NCBI GenBank assembly: GCA_044433285.1
Contig: JAWXTU010000064.1
Span: forward strand, 1 to 13,784
Direction of reading: 5' to 3'
Length of the DNA: 13,784 bases
Source of the DNA: Aphodosoma sp044433285
GTDB lineage: Bacteria; Bacteroidota; Bacteroidia; Bacteroidales; Paludibacteraceae
Shown: positions 1 through 6,403 of the stretch, one piece after another
How positions within the stretch are numbered: the first letter of the stretch is position 1
Layout: each line of letters starts with the position of its first letter
Position numbers and translations under genes: made by a program
The notes under the pieces: model-generated
What the model saw: the letters and a program-made list of their open reading frames with translations, nothing else
The model's database searches: none
Told to the model about the DNA's origin: nothing

Positions 1-42
1 GGCTACCTTTGCCTTAAACTCGGCGGTGTGGCGTTTTCTCAT
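1..42 (-). CDS. IS3-family transposase OrfA, first 14 residues (partial)
   Basis: Minus-strand ATG at 42-40, reading MRKRHTAEFKAKVA to the window edge. That is the usual opening of OrfA helix-turn-helix proteins of IS3-family elements (R-[RK]-x-[FY]-[ST]-x-E-F-K pattern). A purine-rich AGGGAC stretch lies a few bases upstream, supporting this start. OrfA normally binds the terminal repeats and forms the active transposase with OrfB by programmed frameshift; OrfB would lie outside the window. The assignment rests on 14 residues plus the matching terminal repeat. Confidence 0.65.
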   Translation of the reverse strand, partial: MRKRHTAEFKAKVA

Positions 43-94
43 TTGTCCCTGTTGTTATGACACAAAGATACGAATTATTTCTATCTTAACTTGC

Positions 95-111
95 TGTCTT
101 AATTTGGGGTA
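95..111. repeat. Probable IS3-family terminal inverted repeat
   Basis: TGTCTTAATTTGGGGTA on the plus strand resembles the outer ends of IS3/IS150-type elements from Bacteroidota. It sits at the expected short distance upstream of the OrfA start at 42. The partner repeat is outside the window, so the exact boundary could be off by a few bases. Confidence 0.5.
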
Positions 112-114
112 GTA

Positions 115-207
115 TTATACTTCGGGGCTAATGTTGCACCATAAATAACTAATACCCATTGAAACTAATAAAATTACCGCGTAGATAATTGCAACTGCTT
201 TATTCAT
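115..207 (-). CDS. Possible 30-residue single-span membrane peptide
   Basis: An open frame from ATG (207-205) to TAA (117-115) encodes 30 residues. It starts MNKAVAIIYAVILLVSMGIS, a continuous hydrophobic stretch able to span a membrane once, and ends in a short polar tail (NISPEV). It is preceded by an A-rich leader (AAATTAAAAAAT), the usual translation context in Bacteroidota, which favours a real start. It follows the last large gene by 69 nt, with a perfect hairpin between them. Its stop lies only 3 bp before the inferred IS3 boundary, so it may be complete or may be the remnant of a longer gene cut by the insertion. No family is recognised. It could be a chance ORF. Confidence 0.4.
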   Translation of the reverse strand: MNKAVAIIYAVILLVSMGISYLWCNISPEV

Positions 208-228
208 ATTTTTTAATTTGTTAGTTAT

Positions 229-269
229 GATAAGAAGATGCGTAAACTTACGCCTCGCATCTTCTTATC
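229..269 (-). terminator. Perfect 14-bp hairpin after the last system gene
   Basis: GATAAGAAGATGCG (229-242) and CGCATCTTCTTATC (256-269) are perfect inverted repeats with a 13-nt loop. The loop region can form a competing inner hairpin (GCGTAA 240-245 with TTACGC 248-253). It begins 6 nt beyond the stop codon of the membrane GTPase gene, as expected for a transcription terminator or 3'-end stabiliser. No clean U-tract follows in the minus direction, so intrinsic termination is likely but not certain. Confidence 0.55.
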
Positions 270-275
270 TAAGAT

Positions 276-2795
276 TTATAATTTAATTCCTTTTTGTTTC
301 AATATAGACACAAATAAATCCTTCAATGGAGCAGTGTCTTTAGAGGTTGCACTAACAGCGGCAAAGTTCACAGATTTAAACTCAGCTTTTGCTGCATTCA
401 CAACGTTGTTTAGAGCCATATCTCTGCGTATAAATTGCTCCACCTCTTTTGGTGTAATGGTGCTTGAATCATAATTCATAGCCTCAAAATAGCCAAGATC
501 CATCTTAACACACACAAAAGAGAAGTCTATCTTTTTAGATTTTCGACCAGCCTTTTCCAATATCTCTTTAAGGATTGTGAATGTGTTACCAATATTATTC
601 TTCTCGCTTCGACCCTGTTTATCCTTGCGCTCTATCCAGTTTAATAGGTCGTCATTAGCAGGAATACCAGTAAAATCGACCATTATTGGATCTATCACAA
701 ATACTATTGACTCAACATTACGATAAAAATCCATTGCAGAGAGATGGGCTTTTGATGCTGCGTTAAATTTCTCACCAGCCACATCATAAAAGAATAGATG
801 ATAAGGCACGGCTCTAAATTTATCTTTTAACATTAACTGAATAGCACGATATTGAGATTTCTCATCCGTTTGAATATCTCCACCTGCATCAATTCTTTTC
901 TTCTTTGCAACAATAGCAGTGTCATTATCGGCGTCAATTTGAGACAAACGATCAGGATATTGAGATTGTAGCAAACTTAATCCACTATATAGCAAGTATG
1001 ATTTTCCTGAAGATCTATGACCAACAACACCAATGTGGATATCCGTTCCAAAGCTGCTATTATCTTGACCCTCCATTTTGGCTGTTACTTTTGCGTGGCA
1101 ACTCTTACATTCTCTATCAAGTTTAGCTTTGCCATTAAACAACATAGTTGGTAGCTTAGAGCCATCCACAGGTGATGTATGAGAGAGGATACCATATAGA
1201 CCTGGTCTCAAAGATACAGGGTGTACTTTGCCTGCAACCAAATAATGATAACCTGATGTTGAACCACATACGGGACAAGGGCGTCTTACATTATATATCT
1301 TTGTTATCAACAACTCCGACAAGTTAAGAATTGTATTTACAACAATAATCAACAACGCAAATATAGAGAACATTAGCATTGGCAATATAAAGATTGCTAA
1401 TAACACATCCCAATAATTGGCAAATAAATTCACTCCCCATCTAAACATATTTAGATTGTTCATAAACTCAAAACCATTATTAACGAGTCTATTTCCAGCA
1501 GCCTCCATATCTTTTGAATATATCCATACAATAACACCTGGGATACCAAGCAACAAACCATACGGACTACCTCCCCAGAGCAACAAACCACCCAAAATCG
1601 TACAAATAATACCAACCCAAATAAGTATCGTTATACATATCTTAAGCACCCAGAATATAGCCAAAGTTCCGCCTCCAAACAAAAATAGCACAACAATTGA
1701 CATCAGGAATGCGGCGAGTACTACAATGATGTAAGAAGCAACTCTTGAATATGGCTGACTATTATACATCCACAACCTCTTCATTCCATTGCTACTAAAT
1801 ACACCCGAGAAGTTAGATAACTTAGCTCTGTTTTCGTAGATTATCCAACCAGAAATCACGGCAGTTAATGCGATAACAACTATTAGCAACGTAGTCGATG
1901 GCCCGCCCAATGCCTTGGGATTGGTTAGCTTTGATACTATATTACCAAAGAACCCAGCAGCTGTGATAGGTTGCTCACTGCCTGCATTTTTCGCAAAAGT
2001 TGAGTTATTATTGCTAACTGGAGGAGCACTTTTAGCAGCAGCTATCTCTTTATCGGTGTAATACGCTATTTTTCGCTCTGTGATTGATTTTGTATATTTT
2101 TCACGTCTTGTGCACTTTATCCAGTTACCATGATTATCATATTCATAAGTGAAAGTCGCCTTTAAGCTAGGCTTTTTTTCATTCACTTCATACGTCTCCT
2201 CTAGTACCACATCTCCGTTTTTATCACATGTGTATACTATTGTTTGGTATGCATCATTGTTGGTTCTATATTTACTTCGGACAGTGTTTTTATAGGTAGT
2301 CGTCGTGGTGTTTGTAAATCCGTACTCCGAATTTTTACATGTAAATTTTTCGCTTGTAACAAAACCAGATGCGTTATATACATATTCATTGACGCAATCA
2401 AACCCGTTTGATGTTTGATAGCTTATTTTAACAATATCTAATTTGTCATTATAAGTGACATCTACACCATTCATGTCGTCAGTTCCCAGGAACTTACCAC
2501 TCGGATCATAATTAAAGTTACTCACATCCTTTTTGCCATCAACCTTAGATTCGAGAGAGGTCAATCTACCTAATGCATTAAATGCAAAGGTTTTAGTTTT
2601 ATTTACTTTTGATTTTTGAGCAACTTTATTGACAAACTTAACGCTGTACTCTGTCTCTTCTACAGTTTTGACATTCTGCTTTAAATTGTAGGTATCCAAA
2701 TCATATGGTGTATTACCATCATATGACAAGATTCCTTCGCACGAAGTCAGCGATAGAATTATTATTGCACATATATAATAATATAGATTCTTCAT
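276..2795 (-). CDS. Lipoprotein/multi-pass membrane protein with YD-like repeats, zinc ribbon and C-terminal TRAFAC-type GTPase domain
   Basis: 839 residues. Residues 1-19 form a lipoprotein signal peptide with lipobox LTSC (Cys19). The +2 position onward is EGIL, without an obvious surface-export acidic motif, so inner-membrane retention is inferred. Residues ~70-250 hold degenerate YD/RHS-like strand repeats (e.g. YEYDNHGNW at 217-225). About five hydrophobic spans follow (~302-320, 352-374, 377-404, 411-426, 463-490); an odd number places the C-terminus in the cytoplasm. A four-Cys zinc ribbon (C507, C510, C563, C566) precedes a GTPase domain with P-loop GHRSSGKS (592-599), switch-II DVAG (671-674), VKMD (763-766) in place of NKxD, and SAT (815-817). 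This resembles the DO-GTPase family paired with GAP1 proteins. It is the last gene of the tight operon, 25 nt after the GAP1-like gene. A role as envelope sensor coupled to a cytosolic GTPase switch is inference. Confidence 0.8.
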   Translation of the reverse strand: MKNLYYYICAIIILSLTSCEGILSYDGNTPYDLDTYNLKQNVKTVEETEYSVKFVNKVAQKSKVNKTKTFAFNALGRLTSLESKVDGKKDVSNFNYDPSGKFLGTDDMNGVDVTYNDKLDIVKISYQTSNGFDCVNEYVYNASGFVTSEKFTCKNSEYGFTNTTTTTYKNTVRSKYRTNNDAYQTIVYTCDKNGDVVLEETYEVNEKKPSLKATFTYEYDNHGNWIKCTRREKYTKSITERKIAYYTDKEIAAAKSAPPVSNNNSTFAKNAGSEQPITAAGFFGNIVSKLTNPKALGGPSTTLLIVVIALTAVISGWIIYENRAKLSNFSGVFSSNGMKRLWMYNSQPYSRVASYIIVVLAAFLMSIVVLFLFGGGTLAIFWVLKICITILIWVGIICTILGGLLLWGGSPYGLLLGIPGVIVWIYSKDMEAAGNRLVNNGFEFMNNLNMFRWGVNLFANYWDVLLAIFILPMLMFSIFALLIIVVNTILNLSELLITKIYNVRRPCPVCGSTSGYHYLVAGKVHPVSLRPGLYGILSHTSPVDGSKLPTMLFNGKAKLDRECKSCHAKVTAKMEGQDNSSFGTDIHIGVVGHRSSGKSYLLYSGLSLLQSQYPDRLSQIDADNDTAIVAKKKRIDAGGDIQTDEKSQYRAIQLMLKDKFRAVPYHLFFYDVAGEKFNAASKAHLSAMDFYRNVESIVFVIDPIMVDFTGIPANDDLLNWIERKDKQGRSEKNNIGNTFTILKEILEKAGRKSKKIDFSFVCVKMDLGYFEAMNYDSSTITPKEVEQFIRRDMALNNVVNAAKAEFKSVNFAAVSATSKDTAPLKDLFVSILKQKGIKL

Positions 2796-2820
2796 ATATT
2801 CTTTTAATGTTTTGATAAAT

Positions 2821-5196
2821 TTAAGATTTAAATAATTTTCTCATCATTTTCTTGATGAACGAATTTGCTTTGGAGATAAATGCAGCTAATTCTGGATCAT
2901 CACAGCTCCCCAAGAACTCCTTATACTCCTGTTGTGTCCATTTCGCATTATCAATTATCGATATAATATAACCCTCTTTATTCTCACGAATATTTGACGT
3001 GGTTGATTTCCACACCGATACAATCATGTGCTTTATGAATTTTGGATCTCGTTGTAGCCTCTCACAATCATTTATGTAATCCTTTAAAACATCAATGCTT
3101 ACTCTGTTCTTTATCCACAACTCAAACATTGGATATAGCAACTCTTTTTTGTCGAGCATATATGCAATCTTCATCAATTGTCTATCAACACAATCTGGAG
3201 CTTTATCACAAATTATATTGTAGATATCCTCTAGCGTTTTTCTTGACTGCTTGCTTATATCAATACCCGAATCAAGGATTTTAGAAATTACATCTTTTGT
3301 TTTTGCATCTGGGTTTTTCTGAAGCTCCATCGCAAACCTATCTACAACCTCAAACGCACCTAGCATATTTGCCGTTGCAATAGTGATTTGATTTGCAAAA
3401 TCGACATATTCACTTACATTTTTTATGCTATTACCAGCAGTCATTTTTTTAACAAAATAACTATCTACCAAGCGTTTAAATATAGATAGCGTGTTAGCAT
3501 CATTGTTTGCTGCATTTATAAATTTAACGATTAACTCAATGTTATTGCTACATAACTCCTCTGTCGTTTTTCTAAGTGCGCATATATTCTCAGGATTTTC
3601 AACAATATAGGCTATTATAGGCTTTACATTGTTTTTGTATAGCAAATTTATTACAGATTGTTGCTCCGCCTCCGCAAAATTTGCACTAAGAATCTCATTG
3701 ATGATTAGGTTATATCTTTTTTCTATCTCGCCTGCAGGGAAACACAACTTTATATATTTATCCCATACCACAGAGTCACTCAATGTTTTTAACGACACAA
3801 ATAATCGCGCTGAATCTTTTATCTCGACTTTAGCTATAAGACTAATGGTAATATCAACACTCTTGTTTGATATTACCTCTCCAAAATTATTTGGAACATC
3901 AAACACATGTTTTGTAAATAGAACTTTTGACGCATCAGAGATAATTATATCCTTTGACGCTCCAATATGCCCTATTAAATCTATAGCCAATTTTATCTGA
4001 GAGTTATCTCTTGACGATATAGCATCATTTATAATCGTGTTTATTCTACCCCACACGGCAGCATTATCCGACTTTCCTAACTTAAACTTATTGAGTTTAT
4101 CGATAAAACTTAATGGCAGATCGTATATTGTCATCTCGAAACGAGATTTTGCCAACACAAACAATTTGTATATAAATTCATAATCTGTATTGGATGATAT
4201 CTCGAAACTTGACAGGTAATCTAAGAGCAGAGTCAGAGTTTCTAAATCTTTAGATGCAACCAACTCCTTAACTCTATCATATATGTAGTTCTTATCAACT
4301 CCAATGTGTTGATTAGTAAACAAATCTACACATACATGGTCTGTTTCGTATAGCTCCCCACCAAAGTAATGTTCATTTACAAATATTGCATCTATATCCT
4401 TTGGTGTGCCACTTTTATTATAATTTGTTTGAAACAATATATCATCAACTAGATAAGCTGGCAGTTGCGATTTTAGGAATCCAACAAATCGAGCAGCCTC
4501 TCTGTGAGGTGCTTTTACAATCATACGCTTATCTGTCAAGCCGTGTTTTTTGTTGATATATAACTGCAAAATTCCAATTATAATATCTGCATCACTATCT
4601 GTAATATCAACTGCATTTAATGACTCTTCTATGCAGAATTCATCCGACGGCAACGACACTGGATCCCCAGTAATAAGATGTGTGAGTTCTTGATTATCTG
4701 GCAAACAGCTATAATTAAGTGGCAGGAAAGTATTGTTCTGAAAACAATTATTTTCGATGAGTAGGGTAAAAATCTCTTTGGGAGGTTTTTCATCAAACAA
4801 TAGAATGTGAGAGTAGTAGTTAGCACCAACTCGTCGAGCAGTTTCAATACCACAAAAATAGCCATAATCAATTCCCACATACACCGTTCTTGCCAAAACA
4901 TAATAAATCTTATTAGGCGTTAGCAACGTTTTGTATGTGTATGAAACAGGATAATCTTTTACTACATCTGCATTAGCTTCGATATCTGCAAACAACAATT
5001 TTCTATCATCAGGCAATTCATATCCATAAGCTTTCGTTTGTGGATTATCATTTATGTCCCTCTCCGAGGATAGGTAGTCGCAAATATTTGTGTCAAAACC
5101 ATTAGTATAACTTCTCACACCAAATCCAGGTTGCCCTGTCAAGGCACTTTTTTGAGAAGAACAATACGCAATAGCGGAGTATTTAATCTTTTTCAT
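2821..5196 (-). CDS. GAP1-like (GTPase-associated protein 1) partner protein
   Basis: 791 residues, no signal peptide or membrane span, so probably cytosolic. The N-terminus (YSAIAYCSSQKSALTGQPGFG, residues 6-26, then RSYTNGFD) resembles the GAP1-N2 domain opening (roughly YTS...GL.G..GF...A.S.G). A tyrosine-rich segment leads to YYSHILLFDE (127-136), matching the conserved His-containing strand of that domain. The remaining ~550 residues look mainly alpha-helical, consistent with GAP1 middle and C-terminal regions; the end is basic (KKMMRKLFKS). GAP1 proteins occur beside paired GTPases, which is the arrangement here: it starts 4 nt after the soluble GTPase gene and is followed by the membrane GTPase gene. 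The biochemical function of GAP1 is not established to my knowledge; regulating or scaffolding the GTPases is inferred. The call rests on motif memory and gene order. Confidence 0.65.
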   Translation of the reverse strand: MKKIKYSAIAYCSSQKSALTGQPGFGVRSYTNGFDTNICDYLSSERDINDNPQTKAYGYELPDDRKLLFADIEANADVVKDYPVSYTYKTLLTPNKIYYVLARTVYVGIDYGYFCGIETARRVGANYYSHILLFDEKPPKEIFTLLIENNCFQNNTFLPLNYSCLPDNQELTHLITGDPVSLPSDEFCIEESLNAVDITDSDADIIIGILQLYINKKHGLTDKRMIVKAPHREAARFVGFLKSQLPAYLVDDILFQTNYNKSGTPKDIDAIFVNEHYFGGELYETDHVCVDLFTNQHIGVDKNYIYDRVKELVASKDLETLTLLLDYLSSFEISSNTDYEFIYKLFVLAKSRFEMTIYDLPLSFIDKLNKFKLGKSDNAAVWGRINTIINDAISSRDNSQIKLAIDLIGHIGASKDIIISDASKVLFTKHVFDVPNNFGEVISNKSVDITISLIAKVEIKDSARLFVSLKTLSDSVVWDKYIKLCFPAGEIEKRYNLIINEILSANFAEAEQQSVINLLYKNNVKPIIAYIVENPENICALRKTTEELCSNNIELIVKFINAANNDANTLSIFKRLVDSYFVKKMTAGNSIKNVSEYVDFANQITIATANMLGAFEVVDRFAMELQKNPDAKTKDVISKILDSGIDISKQSRKTLEDIYNIICDKAPDCVDRQLMKIAYMLDKKELLYPMFELWIKNRVSIDVLKDYINDCERLQRDPKFIKHMIVSVWKSTTSNIRENKEGYIISIIDNAKWTQQEYKEFLGSCDDPELAAFISKANSFIKKMMRKLFKS

Positions 5197-5200
5197 AGCT

Positions 5201-6397
5201 CTATTTTTTTACAGGTAATGGAAATTTTAACTTATAGAGAATCCAGATTAGTGGATCCATAACTCGATATGGCTTAATATGCTTTACCGATGTTCCTGCT
5301 GGCATATCTCCCAAAGCGGAAATTCCAAAGAATGTCGCCTTGCCATTAAAGTGCACAGGAGCATTTATATCTGCAATAAAGTGACTCTCACCCCAACTTC
5401 TGAGACCATCTTGAATACCTTGATTAACAGTATCTACATCATCTAAATAATAGCCATTACCATCTAAATATTGACTATTATAGTTCATGTTGATATTAGG
5501 CAGCCTAGCATCCATGAATAACTCATCATTATTGACAATAGAGTCAATCTTACTAAATGTGAGTGCTAATGGTTTTGTGTAGAACTCCTTCTTATTGACT
5601 TGATCATCAAAATGCTTAATCACATTTTTTAGGATTATATCATACGTAAGCTCTATATTGGGCAATTTGATTTTTTGCTTCAATCTATCGTGAACATCAG
5701 GTATACAGAAGGTATCCAATAGTAAAATAATACCATCAGAGTTTCTCAAAAATTTAGCTCGCTCTTCAATCGCCGTTGGATCTGCAAAATTCTCACCCGC
5801 AGTATCATACAGAACTAAATATGCCTGCTCGTTTTTGGTTGTACTAAACAACTTGTAAATCAATGGTATTTTACTTCGTGAATCGTTTACATCTGTTTGG
5901 GCGTGACACTCCTTGTTCTTGTATAGTCGATTATAAAAATCTTTCTCATATCTTGCGATCGTATATTCATCGGGGCGACGGCCTACTCCAGTTTCATATA
6001 TTCCAATATCTATTAAGTGACCTTTGTGTTTCAACTCATTAATCAATGTGGTTATGTAGTTGGTCTTACCACTACTTCGAGCTCCGATTACCGAAATTAT
6101 CAAACCTCCCTTTTCAACCATTTCACGAGGAAGTTCATTGTGACAATGAGGGCAAACAGTCTTTGTAGTAACAGTTTTGCAGGTATCACATTTTGCAGAC
6201 TGAGGCATTAAATCAAATATAGCACCTAGTCCGCCTGATGGCTTAACAATCTTTTTATCCTTATATGTCTCACCCCAGAACCTATACATTGCCTCATCTT
6301 CAACATCAGGACAACTATTGGTATTATTCTTACATCTAAACAACGCCTCAGACCTTTTGAACTCTTCGAAGCAATATGGGCAAACTATTTTTTTCAT
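5201..6397 (-). CDS. Soluble zinc-ribbon GTPase (DO-GTPase/TRAFAC-like)
   Basis: 398 residues, no signal or membrane span. Two N-terminal Cys clusters are visible: CPYC (6-9) with C22 and C29, then CDTC (70-73) with CPHC (82-85), suggesting zinc ribbons. The GTPase core follows: P-loop GARSSGKT (105-112), switch-II DTAGE (198-202), a hydrophobic strand GIILLLD (222-228), FSKID (281-285) at the NKxD guanine-specificity position, and GISA (358-361) as the G5-like loop. The P-loop (xRSSGK) matches that of the membrane GTPase encoded two genes later, so the two are likely related and may act as a pair. It starts 6 nt after the zinc-ribbon/FN3 gene and ends 4 nt before the GAP1-like gene, indicating co-translation. 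GTP rather than ATP preference is inferred from SKID. Confidence 0.8.
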   Translation of the reverse strand: MKKIVCPYCFEEFKRSEALFRCKNNTNSCPDVEDEAMYRFWGETYKDKKIVKPSGGLGAIFDLMPQSAKCDTCKTVTTKTVCPHCHNELPREMVEKGGLIISVIGARSSGKTNYITTLINELKHKGHLIDIGIYETGVGRRPDEYTIARYEKDFYNRLYKNKECHAQTDVNDSRSKIPLIYKLFSTTKNEQAYLVLYDTAGENFADPTAIEERAKFLRNSDGIILLLDTFCIPDVHDRLKQKIKLPNIELTYDIILKNVIKHFDDQVNKKEFYTKPLALTFSKIDSIVNNDELFMDARLPNINMNYNSQYLDGNGYYLDDVDTVNQGIQDGLRSWGESHFIADINAPVHFNGKATFFGISALGDMPAGTSVKHIKPYRVMDPLIWILYKLKFPLPVKK

Positions 6398-6403
6398 ATT
6401 ATT

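Larger units (their letters stand above)
1..111 (-). mobile_element. 5' end of an IS3-family insertion sequence, cut by the window edge
   Basis: On the minus strand a terminal-repeat-like sequence (TACCCCAAATTAAGACA, 111 down to 95) is followed about 50 nt later by an open frame starting like an IS3-family OrfA transposase. The element therefore reads leftward out of the window. The boundary at 111 is inferred from the CCCC-AATTAAGACA terminus typical of Bacteroidota IS3/IS150-like elements; the opposite end and any target duplication are not visible. It marks the downstream edge of the gene cluster. Confidence 0.65.

Noticed and set aside
238..474. Plus-strand open frame overlapping the 3' end of the membrane GTPase gene
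   Set aside because: It lies antisense to a well-supported GTPase domain, starts inside the terminal hairpin and has no recognisable motif. Other plus-strand frames across the window are antisense shadows of the same kind.
276..2795. RHS/YD-repeat polymorphic toxin
   Set aside because: The YD-like region is short and degenerate, and the C-terminus is a GTPase domain after membrane spans, not a cleavable toxin tip.
4629..4901. Minus-strand 90-codon frame inside the GAP1-like gene, and similar frames at 11480-11737 and 12392-12574 inside the Hsp70 gene
   Set aside because: They overlap conserved coding sequence in another frame, have biased low-complexity translations and no start context.
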